The position numbers and the translations under genes were made by a program. The notes beneath the pieces were generated by a model. The model made no database searches, had not been told where the DNA came from, and saw nothing but the letters and a program-made list of their open reading frames with translations. A stretch of DNA of 64,000 nucleotides from contig NZ_CP132291.1 in NCBI RefSeq assembly GCF_044359855.1, positions 1 to 64,000 of the forward strand. Reading direction: 5' to 3'. Below, one piece after another: positions 8,758 through 17,795 of this stretch (positions within the stretch are counted from its first letter, which is position 1; every line of letters starts with the position of its first letter). The DNA is from Rummeliibacillus pycnus_A (GTDB taxonomy: Bacteria > Bacillota > Bacilli > Bacillales_A > Planococcaceae).

Positions 8758-9321
8758 GTGAGCATAGCTTTGATGTTGATTGATATTCAGAATGATTATT
8801 TTCCAAACGGAAAAATGGAACTAAACAATCCTATGAAAGCAGCAAAGAATGCAAGTGAAATTCTGGATTGGTTTAGAACTAAAAAGTATGAAATTTACCA
8901 TATTCAACATGTTTCGAACAGATCTGGAGCAGGTTTTTTCCTTCCAAATACAGAAGGCGTAAAGATTCATAAATCGGTTTTACCTTTAGAACAAGAGAAT
9001 ATCATCGTAAAACACACCCCTAACAGTTTTTTAAATACAGAATTACTAAACAAGTTAAAAGAAAAAGAGGTTAAGAAATTAGTGATTTGTGGCATGATGA
9101 CACATATGTGCATTGATGCTACAGTAAGAGCAGCTAGAGATTTTGGTTTTGAATGTACTGTAATCGAAGATGCATGTACAACAAAAGATTTAATTTATCT
9201 AGACCGAGTAGTTCCAGCTGAACAGGTTCACTTTGGGTTTATCAGTGACCTAAATGGAATGTATGCAACTATATATACAACGAATGAATTTTTAACACAT
9301 AATGCTGCAAGTTCATATTGA
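8758..9321 (+). CDS. Cysteine hydrolase family protein (isochorismatase-like)
   Basis: 187 residues with the complete isochorismatase/nicotinamidase-type triad: Asp in LIDIQNDYFP, Lys in IIVKHTPNSF, and Cys in GMMTHMCIDATVRAARD. This is an alpha/beta amidase-like fold acting on small amides or ureido compounds; the substrate cannot be read from sequence. It starts at GTG behind a strong AAGGAGG. Divergence from the Lrp gene suggests induction by the substrate amide or amino acid. Confidence 0.88.
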   Translation: MSIALMLIDIQNDYFPNGKMELNNPMKAAKNASEILDWFRTKKYEIYHIQHVSNRSGAGFFLPNTEGVKIHKSVLPLEQENIIVKHTPNSFLNTELLNKLKEKEVKKLVICGMMTHMCIDATVRAARDFGFECTVIEDACTTKDLIYLDRVVPAEQVHFGFISDLNGMYATIYTTNEFLTHNAASSY

Positions 9322-9334
9322 TGTTGATATGTTC

Positions 9335-9390
9335 TTCAACAATCGGGCGCTTTTCTGAAATAAGAAAAGCGTCTTTCTTCATGAATAGGG
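9335..9390 (+). repeat. Hairpin repeat, family A (copy)
   Basis: CAATCGGGCGCTTTTCT, GAAATA loop, AGAAAAGCGTC, then TTTCTTCATGAA. The 11-bp stem gives a good terminator-like structure behind the cysteine hydrolase gene. Confidence 0.65.
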
Positions 9391-9785
9391 TCAGATTGTT
9401 GAACATGTAATTTAGCATTAATAGTGGGGAACCGTACCAAAAGAAAAAGAGGTTGTATAGAACAATACTGTGAAATGCAAAAATGGGTTGTGGCAGCCAA
9501 TAATTAATGCGGTGCTAATAGGAAAAGGCAGAAAGCATTCCTTTGAAAAGGTTAACCTTGGTCATCCCATGATGCATTCACGCAGTGATGGACTGCCCCC
9601 TCAACAACCTTGATGGCTTTTTGCACGTTAATTTCTCCGCCCACTTAATATCCTTTCTCATTATTAAAGATAGAAGTGCTTCATCCACACTAGTACCCTC
9701 CAAAAAAGAACATGAAAGGGGGAGGTTTAGCCGAATGAGGAATGGCTATACTAATATTACTAGTGTACTGAATGGAGGATATATG
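9391..9785. other. 395-bp gap of unassigned sequence
   Basis: It is open in frame with the downstream oxidoreductase from about 9585, but the translation is low-complexity and lacks a ribosome site, so I treat it as non-coding. The reverse complement of 9560-9650 gives a coding-like stretch (VQKAIKVVEGAVHH) that may be a remnant of an unidentified gene. No promoter or terminator is clear. Confidence 0.3.
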
Positions 9786-11363
9786 ATGACGAACAAGGAT
9801 TATTTAGGGGGGGGCTTGCCAGATATCCCTAAATCTTTTTGGACGGACTCAACGGTTTTGCCGGAGTTCCCCAAATTGGATAATGATATTCATGTTGATG
9901 CTGTTATTGTAGGTGGTGGTATTACCGGAATAACAGCTGCCTACCTTTTGGCAAATAAGGGATTGAAGGTTGCTATTGTGGAGGCAAACAAATTACTGAA
10001 TGGAACAACGGGACATACAACTGCAAAGATTACCGCCCAACATGACTTAATATATGATGAGTTGATTAATAAAATGGGAATAAGTAAAGCAAGGTTGTAT
10101 TATGAAGCCAATATGGAAGCCTTGAACTTTATAAAAAAAACAATCGATCGCTATCAAATTGATTGTGATTTTAGTACACAGGACGCATTTATGTATGCAA
10201 CCACGGAGGAATATAAACAAAAGATCCAAAAAGAGTTTAATGCATATGAAAGGCTTAACATTGATGGAGAACTGGTTGATACAATTCCCTTAGACATAAA
10301 AGTTGAAAATGCACTAATTATGAAAAACCAGGCACAATTTCACCCACTTAAATACTTAAAGCGTCTTGTCCAAAATATTACTGAAAAAGGCGGCCTCATC
10401 TTTGAGGATACAGTAGCGGTAAATTTAGAGACAGGAACACGGCCAACAGTCCTTACACGGGACGGGGCCAAAATAACAGCTGATTATGTCCTTGCTTGTA
10501 CGCACTTTCCTTTTTATGAGGGACTTGGGCTTTATTCTACAAGAATGTATGCTAATCGCTCATATGTTCTTGCAGCCAAGCCCAAAAGTAAATTTCCGGG
10601 TGGAATCTTTATTAGTGCAGGCACACCAACACGTTCACTTAGATCTGTTACGATTAACGGGGAGGAAATGGTACTTATTGTTGGGGAAAGCCACAAAACA
10701 GGCCAGGGAATAGACACTATGAAACACTACGAGGCTCTGAAGACCTTTGGCCAACAAGTCTTCGGACTGGAAACAATTCCTTATCGCTGGTCTGCGCAAG
10801 ATTTAACTACACTGGATAAGGTACCTTATATCGGGGAAATTACTTCTGGTCAGCCAAATATATTGATAGCTACTGGATATAGAAAATGGGGAATGACGAG
10901 CGGTACTGCTGCCGCTCTTCTATTATGTGACCTTGTATTGGGTGAAAAAAGCAGATTTCAAAAACTATACACACCATCAAGATTTTACGTAAATCCTAGC
11001 CTAAAAAACTTTTTCGTAGAAAACGCAAATGTTGTTTCTCAGTTAATTAAAGGAAAACTTCAAATGACCAATCTTAACCCAAGTATGTTACCTAACGATA
11101 AAGGGGCTATCATAAGCATTAATGGGGAAAGAAAGGGTGCCTATAAGGATACAGAAGGAAAGCTGCATATAGTAGACACAACTTGTACCCATATAGGATG
11201 TGAAGTTGAATGGAACAGTGGCGAGCGGACCTGGGATTGCCCGTGCCACGGCTCTAGATTTTCGTATACCGGTGATGTAATTGAAGGTCCAGCGGAAAAA
11301 CCGTTACAAAAATATGATCATAAGATGATTGACAATCTTACATCGGAAGACTCCGGTTATTGA
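9786..11363 (+). CDS. FAD-dependent oxidoreductase with C-terminal Rieske domain
   Basis: 525 residues from the ATG seven bases behind GGAGG (the ATG three bases earlier is too close). Residues about 37-65 form the FAD dinucleotide-binding motif VIVGGGITGITAAYLLA, followed by a DadA-like oxidase fold ending with IATGYRKWGMTSG. A Rieske [2Fe-2S] domain fills the last 90 residues, with CTHIGC and CPCHGSRF supplying two Cys and two His ligands. This is a normal architecture in Bacillales (YhfW-like). The probable role is oxidation of a small amine or aldehyde with electron transfer through the cluster; the substrate is unknown. Confidence 0.88.
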   Translation: MTNKDYLGGGLPDIPKSFWTDSTVLPEFPKLDNDIHVDAVIVGGGITGITAAYLLANKGLKVAIVEANKLLNGTTGHTTAKITAQHDLIYDELINKMGISKARLYYEANMEALNFIKKTIDRYQIDCDFSTQDAFMYATTEEYKQKIQKEFNAYERLNIDGELVDTIPLDIKVENALIMKNQAQFHPLKYLKRLVQNITEKGGLIFEDTVAVNLETGTRPTVLTRDGAKITADYVLACTHFPFYEGLGLYSTRMYANRSYVLAAKPKSKFPGGIFISAGTPTRSLRSVTINGEEMVLIVGESHKTGQGIDTMKHYEALKTFGQQVFGLETIPYRWSAQDLTTLDKVPYIGEITSGQPNILIATGYRKWGMTSGTAAALLLCDLVLGEKSRFQKLYTPSRFYVNPSLKNFFVENANVVSQLIKGKLQMTNLNPSMLPNDKGAIISINGERKGAYKDTEGKLHIVDTTCTHIGCEVEWNSGERTWDCPCHGSRFSYTGDVIEGPAEKPLQKYDHKMIDNLTSEDSGY

Positions 11364-11522
11364 CATAAATCCACAGGGAATACGACTGTGGTCATTTCGA
11401 ATTTTTATTACTTTCTTTCGGGTTCGGGGGCCATATAAACTTCAATGCAATAAATGTAGTGATAAGGTTAGAATACAGACCACAGCAAACAGTATTACGC
11501 TATAAAAATACCAAAATAAGAG

Positions 11523-11915
11523 ATGTTCAAAGCAACAACTAATTCCTCTAACCGTCAAAACTTAAAGTTTTTGGCCGATGAGAAAAATTATTTTTGGTGT
11601 ACCTATTGGATTATCATTTCGAAAGATATAAACGAGATTGTTGGAGGAATAATGATAAAGGGAACTCCCAATGATAATGGTGAAGTAGTGATTGGGTATT
11701 ATACTCTCTTTGAACATCAAGGAAATGATTTTATGACTGAAGCTATCAGATATTCGAAAAATTGGTTGTTAAATCAGGTAAATGTTATTTACGTTATTGT
11801 TGATAAGGAAAAAGATAATATTGCTTCGCATAGAATATTAGAAAAAATCGGTACGGATATGTATAAAGAAACTGAAGAGTTGTTCTTTTGGGGATTTTCT
11901 ACAAGTAAACCCTAG
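11523..11915 (+). CDS. GNAT family N-acetyltransferase, possibly N-terminally truncated
   Basis: 130 residues aligning with the second half of RimJ/RimL-type acetyltransferases: GGIMIKG strand, GEVVIGYYTLFEHQGNDFMTEA (acetyl-CoA region), VDKEKDNIASHRILEKIG. The usual first 35-45 residues (RLxLRP...) are absent and no convincing ribosome site precedes the ATG. Either the gene is shortened or it starts at an unrecognised codon upstream. Confident as a GNAT fold, not as an active enzyme. Confidence 0.6.
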   Translation: MFKATTNSSNRQNLKFLADEKNYFWCTYWIIISKDINEIVGGIMIKGTPNDNGEVVIGYYTLFEHQGNDFMTEAIRYSKNWLLNQVNVIYVIVDKEKDNIASHRILEKIGTDMYKETEELFFWGFSTSKP

Positions 11916-12026
11916 TAGTATCCAATTGCAATTAATTTAATGTTATTTAATTAAAGGGCGCAATCCTGAACATGAACTGCACCCCAAATGTTAGACACGA
12001 ATCTAACACTTGGAGGTGCCTTTTTT

Positions 12027-12551
12027 ATGGCAAGAATTACTCTCGAACAAAAATTAGATGCGATTTTTCGTTATGAAAACGGAGAAGGAAGCCTTACTTC
12101 TATTGCTAAATCACTCAATTTAACTAATACTGAAACCCTTCATTTTTGGATTGAAAAATATCAATTTCATGGACCAGAATCTCTTAAAAAGAGCTATACA
12201 CGTTATACTTTTGAAGATAAACTATACATACTCAATTATATGAACGAGAACGGGTTGTCTTCTTTAGAGACTGCAGTACAGTTTAATTTACCTACTCCAG
12301 GAACAATTAGAAAATGGCGAATTAGTCTTGGAAATGAAAGTATAGACTCCCTAGTTCTTAAGAAAAAGGGGCATACAAAGTTGAAGAAAGATAACCAAAA
12401 AGAAGCTAAGAAACAGATCTTCGAAGAAGGTTCTATAGAGGCATTACAAGCAGAGAATGAACGTTTACGTATGGAGAATGCATTTCTAAAAAAGTTGAAT
12501 GCCTTAGTTCAAGAAAAGGAAACATTAAAACGAAAGACAAGGCGCAAGTAG
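12027..12551 (+). CDS. IS3-family transposase OrfA
   Basis: 174 residues from the ATG behind GGAGGTGCC; an in-frame ATG at 11988 lies in the inverted repeat and is unlikely. Two helix-turn-helix segments (ITLEQKLDAIFRYENGEGS; EDKLYILNYMNENGLSS) and a C-terminal leucine-zipper region (ALQAENERLRMENAFLKKL) are typical of IS150-group OrfA, which binds the element's ends. The frame ends just after an A-AAA-AAG slip motif. Confidence 0.9.
   Translation: MARITLEQKLDAIFRYENGEGSLTSIAKSLNLTNTETLHFWIEKYQFHGPESLKKSYTRYTFEDKLYILNYMNENGLSSLETAVQFNLPTPGTIRKWRISLGNESIDSLVLKKKGHTKLKKDNQKEAKKQIFEEGSIEALQAENERLRMENAFLKKLNALVQEKETLKRKTRRK
12488..12494 (+). other. Programmed -1 frameshift heptamer A AAA AAG
   Basis: The heptamer is in register with orfA codons (CTA AAA AAG). 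The -1 frame stays open from here through the whole of orfB, so slippage yields the OrfAB transposase, as established for IS3-family elements. Confidence 0.85.
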
Positions 12552-12577
12552 TCTATGAACTAAGGAATCAATTTAGT

Positions 12578-13390
12578 GTGAAAGAGTTAAGAAAGCTAGC
12601 AGGAATCAAACGTAGCACTTATTATTACTGGACAAGTCGCTTTGACCGACCTGATAAATATGCCGAAATGAAATCGATGATTTCTACTATATATCACGAC
12701 CATAAGGGAAGATATGGTTATCGTCGAATAACGCTAGAATTACGTAATCAAGGCTTCCAGATCAATCATAAAACCGTTCAACGGCTTATGAAGGAATTGG
12801 GTTTAAAATCTCTTGTACGCTTGAAAAAATATCGTTCTTACAAAGGAAATGTAGGTAAAATCGCACCAAACATTCTTAAACGTGATTTCGTTGCGACAAA
12901 ACCAAATGAAAAGTGGGTAACGGACGTAACAGAATTTCATTTATTTGGTGAGAAATTATATCTTTCCCCTGTACTAGATTTATTTAATGGTGAGATTATC
13001 GCCTATAATATTCAAAGCCGTCCTACATATGAACTTGTTTCAAACATGTTAGACAAAGCTTTTATTTGCTTATCCGAAGGAGATGCCCCTGTCTTACATT
13101 CGGATCAGGGGTGGCATTATCAAATGAAACAATACTCTTATGCATTAAAACAAAATGGTATTACCCAAAGTATGTCTCGTAAAGGTAACTGTTTAGATAA
13201 TGCAGTAATTGAAAATTTCTTTGGACTATTAAAATCTGAATTATTATTTATACAAGAATTTGAGAATATGGTTCACTTCAAGCGTGAGCTTGAACTGTAT
13301 ATCGAATACTACAACCACAAACGTATTAAAGGAAAATTAAAAGGATTGAGTCCGGTACAATACCGAATTCAATCCACTATAGCTGCTTAA
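12578..13390 (+). CDS. IS3-family transposase OrfB (catalytic part)
   Basis: 270 residues if counted from GTG, but the frame is open from the slip site upstream and is most likely made as an OrfAB fusion. HTH_21 region (HDHKGRYGYRRITLELR), then the rve integrase core with DDE residues in WVTDVTEF, VLHSDQGWHYQ and NAVIENFFGLLKSEL. The chain ends with the usual YNHKRIKGKLKGLSPVQYR. No disabling mutation is seen, so the element looks active. Confidence 0.92.
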   Translation: MKELRKLAGIKRSTYYYWTSRFDRPDKYAEMKSMISTIYHDHKGRYGYRRITLELRNQGFQINHKTVQRLMKELGLKSLVRLKKYRSYKGNVGKIAPNILKRDFVATKPNEKWVTDVTEFHLFGEKLYLSPVLDLFNGEIIAYNIQSRPTYELVSNMLDKAFICLSEGDAPVLHSDQGWHYQMKQYSYALKQNGITQSMSRKGNCLDNAVIENFFGLLKSELLFIQEFENMVHFKRELELYIEYYNHKRIKGKLKGLSPVQYRIQSTIAA

Positions 13391-13625
13391 CTTAATATAA
13401 TGTCTAACTTTTTGGGGTCACTTCAAACAAGGATAAGCGCTCATTTTTCATTTAGGGCAAAGGTGTAATGGAAGGATAGAATCAGTTAGGAAATGCGTTA
13501 GAAAAAGATGGACTACTAACATCTAAATTAAGCTGCTTCACAATATTTTGGTGCAATGAAGAAAATAGGACCTGAAATATAACCAATAGATATATTCCAC
13601 AAACGTACGCGATTGAGGAATAAGA

Positions 13626-13675
13626 AAGGACATTACATATTAGTCATTAAAATATGTAATGTCCTTAATTTATTT
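13626..13675 (+). terminator. Strong hairpin, likely bidirectional terminator
   Basis: Perfect 16-bp stem AAGGACATTACATATT / AATATGTAATGTCCTT with a 9-base loop, followed by an A/T-rich T-run. It lies between the IS element and the convergent pentapeptide gene. The rest of this 414-bp gap holds the second half of the split hairpin repeat and nothing else recognised. Confidence 0.65.
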
Positions 13676-13843
13676 ATTTTTAGGCAATGTTAAATATTTT
13701 TGTTGATAAATAGCTGTTCCAAGATTGTCATACGTAGCAAGGGTAGAGTACAAGAAACTATCCACTATCGTTTTTTTGATGTGTGTATTGTTGTTACGAT
13801 GACTAATACTTTTTAAGTATTGAAACTAGCTCGTAAAGCTAAT

Positions 13844-14656
13844 TTATTCTAACCAATGATCTGGTTTTTCTAAGAAATTCGGTATTTTTGTATGGGCATT
13901 TCCTTTAGCTGAATTTATTTGAGATTGTGTCAGGAAAATAGCACCTATTAAGTTCGCATTACTTAGGTCTGCATCTCTAAGGTCAGTGCCAATAAAATCA
14001 GCTTTTCTTAAATCAGCATGACTTAAATTAGCTGCTATCATTAGTGTTCCTCGAAAATTACTTCCCTGTAAATCTGCCCCTTTTAGATTTGCTCCTAAGT
14101 AATCTAGGCCTTTCTTTATTCTTTTCTCTTTACCTTTTTTAAATAGATCTTTTCGATACACTTCACTTGTTTTTAGTAATAAAACATTAATCTTACTTCT
14201 GTGTGCGACAATGTCTAACTTTAAAATTTCTTCAGGAGCTTTCTCTATTAATTTTACCGTTTCATTATAAATGTTTTGCAGACTTGAATGAAATGACTGT
14301 GTTTCCTTCAAGCTTAGAGCTTGATTGAGATACCAAAGCATTTCATGAAGCTGTTGAACGAGTGGAAATACTGCAAACATTTCGTTGGCACGCTCAGAGT
14401 TATTTCTCCAATCTTCACCGTTATAGATAGTCTGTGATACATGTTGTCCGGCTCCAAAGCACTGATAAGAAACACATCCTCGAAAACCTTTTTCCCTCAA
14501 TTGATCGTGTGTATTACAACGATTATCTGAACATAAATTTCGACATGGCTCTCCACCGTCTTTATTAAATGGAAAATCAGCTGATTTGGTATAAGGTAAG
14601 GCTATACAACATAACCCGAAACAATTAGTACAATCTGATTTTAAATAATCATTCAT
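13844..14656 (-). CDS. Pentapeptide repeat protein with cysteine-rich N-terminus
   Basis: 270 residues. The first 75 contain about ten cysteines in pairs (CTNCFGLCC, CRNLCSDNRC, CVSYQC), suggesting bound metal. A helical middle section follows, and then about seven tandem pentapeptides of the A(D/N)LxG type (GANLKGADLQGSNF, ANLSHADLRKADF, TDLRDADLSNANLIGA) that would form a right-handed beta-helix. Other proteins with this fold mimic DNA or serve as scaffolds. No function is assigned. It is monocistronic, upstream of a TetR gene on the same strand. Confidence 0.8.
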   Translation of the reverse strand: MNDYLKSDCTNCFGLCCIALPYTKSADFPFNKDGGEPCRNLCSDNRCNTHDQLREKGFRGCVSYQCFGAGQHVSQTIYNGEDWRNNSERANEMFAVFPLVQQLHEMLWYLNQALSLKETQSFHSSLQNIYNETVKLIEKAPEEILKLDIVAHRSKINVLLLKTSEVYRKDLFKKGKEKRIKKGLDYLGANLKGADLQGSNFRGTLMIAANLSHADLRKADFIGTDLRDADLSNANLIGAIFLTQSQINSAKGNAHTKIPNFLEKPDHWLE

Positions 14657-14763
14657 TTATATGACACTTCCGCATTCCCGTAGATTTTTTATTCCATTAT
14701 AAATGAAAGACCATTAATTTAATATAATTAAATTGTAGTTTATTACCAAGCATTCCAAAGTGA

Positions 14764-15306
14764 TTATCGATACAATTCATTAATTTGTTTTGCTATATAT
14801 TCGGAGCTAAAATCAACCCCATTTCTGAGCCACCACATGATTATCCCAAGTATTGAAGATGCGATAATATCCATTGATAGAGTTATTTCCTTAGTATCAG
14901 TGCATTCATTTTCACGTTGTATGACAATCAAGTCCTTTAGTGTCATATGCATTTTTTTATTGAAACCGGGATGCTCAAATAGAACAGCTAAAATTTTTCG
15001 ATGCTTATAAAAATAATCTAAAAACGTAATTAGTTGTTCTTGATTATTTAAGTTATCAATTTGTAAAGTCGGAGACATTTTCAACAACAAGTCGTCGAAA
15101 ATATCGTAAACTAACTGCTTTAATAAATCATTAATATCTAAAAAATGTAAATAAAAAGTTGCTCGATTTAGCTCGGCATGTTTGGCTATTTTTTGTACTG
15201 TAAGCTTCGAAATATCTGGATTTTCAATCAATATATCTACGACAGCTTCTTTAAACATTCGTTTAGAGCGAACAGCTCGTGGGTCCTGCTTTTTTTGTGT
15301 AGTCAA
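14764..15306 (-). CDS. TetR/AcrR family transcriptional regulator
   Basis: 180 residues; the N-terminal helix-turn-helix reads AVRSKRMFKEAVVDILIEN..., LTVQKIAKHAELNRATFYLHF. The C-terminal TetR_C_7-like part (HRKILAVLFEHPGF) matches regulators found beside multidrug exporters. It is divergent from the MFS efflux gene with about 170 bp between them, the standard arrangement for a local repressor. Inferred ligand: a drug exported by the pump. Confidence 0.9.
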   Translation of the reverse strand: MTTQKKQDPRAVRSKRMFKEAVVDILIENPDISKLTVQKIAKHAELNRATFYLHFLDINDLLKQLVYDIFDDLLLKMSPTLQIDNLNNQEQLITFLDYFYKHRKILAVLFEHPGFNKKMHMTLKDLIVIQRENECTDTKEITLSMDIIASSILGIIMWWLRNGVDFSSEYIAKQINELYR

Positions 15307-15360
15307 TATAATTCTCCTTTATCTATTAACACGAATTTAGTAAATGTTATTTTAAAATTT

Positions 15361-15444
15361 GTTGTTTAATCAACACTTCTTGAAAAATTGTAAATAGGAA
15401 TCAATAATAAAAAATGCTATTATCTATTTTATTGACACAGTGTT
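15361..15444 (+). promoter_or_regulatory. Divergent TetR/MFS control region
   Basis: Two small dyads lie between the genes: GTTGTTTAATCAAC (15361-15374) and ACACAGTGT (15436-15444). A TTGAAA...AATAAT pair (15380-15385 and 15403-15408, 17-bp spacer) could be the efflux promoter. Operator assignment is inferred from position. Confidence 0.4.
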
Positions 15445-15475
15445 TAAAAAACAAGCGGGAAGAGGAATAAGTTAT

Positions 15476-16912
15476 ATGCCGGAATCAATAAAAATAAATA
15501 AGAAAGTTTTATTAACAGTTTTAATTTTAGGTTGTTTTTTATCTACACTTAATCAGACACTGTTAAATGTTGCATTAAGTAATTTAATGAACGTATTTTC
15601 TGTTTCTGCTACAACCATTCAGTGGCTATCTACAGGTTTTATGTTGGTTAACGGGGTGTTAGTGCCTATTACTGCATATTTAATGAAGCGTTTTTCTACA
15701 CGCCAATTATTTATAAGTTCAATGTTGTTTTTATTAATAGGCTCTATTTTATGTGCAGTCGCACCAAACTTCGCTACCTTACTAATTGGCCGTATGATTC
15801 AAGCCATTGGAGCAGGAATAATTATGCCATTACTAATGAGTATCGTTATGTTTATCTTTCCTCCAGAAAAAAGAGGCAGTATGATGGGGTTAATTGGATT
15901 AGCCATGATTTTCGCACCGGCAATAGCACCAACATTAGCAGGCTTTATTATAGATTATTATTCATGGCGTTGGTTATTTATTGGAATAATTCCATTTGTT
16001 GTGATAGTCATATTAATGGCAATGAAATATTTAGTTAATGTTTCAGAAAAAGAAAAAACGAAGTTAGATGTAGTGAGTGTTATTTTATCAACAATTGGCT
16101 TTGGTCTTATTTTGTATGGTTTTAGTAATGCAGGAAGCCATGGTTGGGATGATAAAGTTGTAATAGTTTCTATTCTAGTGGGGGTAGTGACTATAGCAAT
16201 ATTCTGTCTTCGACAAATTAAATCTTCTGATCCACTTCTTAACTTATCCGTTTTTAAAAATAAATTATTCACTTTAACGTCCATCATCAACATTATTGTC
16301 ACAATGATGATGTATGCGGATATGATTTTATTGCCAATATATTTACAAAACGGAAGAGGGTTTACTGCGTTAGATGCTGGATTATTATTATTACCAGGTG
16401 CTCTTGTAAATGCCTTTATGTCTCCAGTTACAGGGAAAATGTATGACCGCTTTGGTGCAAAGCCGTTATTTATTATCGGTTTGATTTTCGTCATTCCTTC
16501 AATGTGGGTTGTAACAGATTTAACAGCCACAACAACCTATAGTTTTTTAATGATACGTACCATTTTCCTACGTATAGGATTGAGTTTTATCACTATGCCA
16601 TTGAACACAGCTGGTTTAAATGCCTTACCTAGAACACTTGTGACACATGGTACAGCAGTGAATAATACCTTACGCCAAATTGCAGGTGCAATTGGATCTG
16701 CTGTAGTTATTACAATTTTCACAGCACAAACCACAAATCATGCAAAAACATTGCTAGAAGAAACACCAAATGCTACTGCTGAAGCCATTCGCACACTTGC
16801 TTCAACCTTAGGTTCAAGTGATGCTTACTATTTCATGACAATCCTAGCTATAATCGCATTTGTATTAACTTTATTTGTTCCATCCAAAAATAAGATTCAA
16901 CAACAATCATAA
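15476..16912 (+). CDS. DHA2-family multidrug MFS transporter
   Basis: 478 residues from the ATG behind AAGAGGAATAAG; an upstream in-frame GTG is less likely. About 14 hydrophobic segments, with the family motifs WLSTGFMLVNGVLVPITAYL, LIGRMIQAIGAGIIMPL and the motif C region (GLIGLAMIFAPAIAPTLAG). It resembles EmrB/LmrB drug:H+ antiporters of the plasma membrane. The divergent TetR gene probably controls it. Confidence 0.92.
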   Translation: MPESIKINKKVLLTVLILGCFLSTLNQTLLNVALSNLMNVFSVSATTIQWLSTGFMLVNGVLVPITAYLMKRFSTRQLFISSMLFLLIGSILCAVAPNFATLLIGRMIQAIGAGIIMPLLMSIVMFIFPPEKRGSMMGLIGLAMIFAPAIAPTLAGFIIDYYSWRWLFIGIIPFVVIVILMAMKYLVNVSEKEKTKLDVVSVILSTIGFGLILYGFSNAGSHGWDDKVVIVSILVGVVTIAIFCLRQIKSSDPLLNLSVFKNKLFTLTSIINIIVTMMMYADMILLPIYLQNGRGFTALDAGLLLLPGALVNAFMSPVTGKMYDRFGAKPLFIIGLIFVIPSMWVVTDLTATTTYSFLMIRTIFLRIGLSFITMPLNTAGLNALPRTLVTHGTAVNNTLRQIAGAIGSAVVITIFTAQTTNHAKTLLEETPNATAEAIRTLASTLGSSDAYYFMTILAIIAFVLTLFVPSKNKIQQQS

Positions 16913-17044
16913 TTATTTAGTATTCAAATTTTGGAGCTACTTAACCGGATTAGTTTGTGAATGCATAATCTTCAACAAACGTGGTTTAAGTTGAATGATT
17001 TTGTGCGCAAATACATTTAAATGGAAAGAAAATAAACAACTTTA

Positions 17045-17087
17045 AAGAGCCTTACTACAATGAAGTGTAGTAAGGCTCTTCATTTTT
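17045..17087 (+). terminator. Intrinsic terminator of the MFS gene
   Basis: Perfect 15-bp stem AAGAGCCTTACTACA / TGTAGTAAGGCTCTT with a 6-base loop and a T6 tail. Confidence 0.85.
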
Positions 17088-17131
17088 TATATCAAAAATA
17101 AAGGCATTGAAGGATAAGCTAAACCTTTGAT

Positions 17132-17776
17132 TTACCATTTCTTATATACGGATTTACCATTATATTCTTTCAAATAAGTAGACTGGCATGAACCTGACTT
17201 TTTATAAATACGTACTGATTTTCCAACAGATTTTAAGGTCATTTTGCAACTTCCTTTTGTTAAAACAGCCGTATTCTTTGAAGTTAATTTTGCTTTACCA
17301 TAGTAAGTTTTAAACTCCCAAGGCATCTGATACCCATACAACTTTTCATTGGAAGGCTCATATCGCATCCCTATGTGCGAAGATAAATAGATATAATCTG
17401 TTGTTTTTTTATAGATATTTAATTCAGTTCTCTGTCCTGAACCTGAATAATAATCATTCCAATAATTCCCTAACCAACCAGTCTTAGGATTAATTACATT
17501 GCTGTAGTCTGCACTAATGTATGCGGTATTACCTTTGAAGACTATCTCATTAAAAGTATTATCTTTATATAGCACTTTTAACGGTAAACTTTGGTTTTTG
17601 TAAAGTTTACCAATAATTTTAGACTTCTTTGAAGGTTTTTCACGGATGTTTAAATCATCTACAGTAGATTGGACTTTAAGTGTTTCTGTTTTTGCGGAAA
17701 CTTGTTGATTGTTAAAGGGTATGGATATTAATGACAAAAAAATCAACATAATTATAGTGCTTATTATCCGTTTCAT
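17132..17776 (-). CDS. Secreted SH3-like domain protein (214 aa)
   Basis: Sec signal peptide at residues 1-28 (MKRIIS, hydrophobic core, AxA-like site before KTETLKV). A bacterial SH3-like domain follows (about 33-95: VDDLNIREKPSKKSKIIGKL...), then a beta-rich C-terminal domain of about 115 residues ending in a Cys-containing segment. Bacterial SH3 domains usually bind cell-wall peptide, so surface attachment is inferred. It lies 19 bp behind the next SH3 gene on the same strand, so they form an operon and may be distant paralogues. Confidence 0.75.
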   Translation of the reverse strand: MKRIISTIIMLIFLSLISIPFNNQQVSAKTETLKVQSTVDDLNIREKPSKKSKIIGKLYKNQSLPLKVLYKDNTFNEIVFKGNTAYISADYSNVINPKTGWLGNYWNDYYSGSGQRTELNIYKKTTDYIYLSSHIGMRYEPSNEKLYGYQMPWEFKTYYGKAKLTSKNTAVLTKGSCKMTLKSVGKSVRIYKKSGSCQSTYLKEYNGKSVYKKW

Positions 17777-17795
17777 CGTATCACCTCAAAATATG

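Larger units (their letters stand above)
11973..13425 (+). mobile_element. Complete IS3-family (IS150-like) insertion sequence
   Basis: 1453 bp bounded by imperfect inverted repeats (left TGAACTGCACCCCAAATG, right end complement TGAAGTGACCCCAAAAAG, both continuing to GTTAGACA). It is flanked by the 4-bp direct repeat AACA (11969-11972 and 13426-13429). It carries orfA and orfB with a canonical -1 slippery site. Removing the element and one AACA restores a family A hairpin repeat, so the target was one of those hairpins. Confidence 0.9.

Noticed and set aside
9585..9785. In-frame N-terminal extension of the FAD-Rieske protein
   Set aside because: No ribosome site, no homology with the family, and a well-placed GGAGG precedes the ATG at 9786.
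15958..16530. Long minus-strand open frame inside the MFS gene
   Set aside because: Mirror of transporter codon bias; no ribosome site or recognisable protein.
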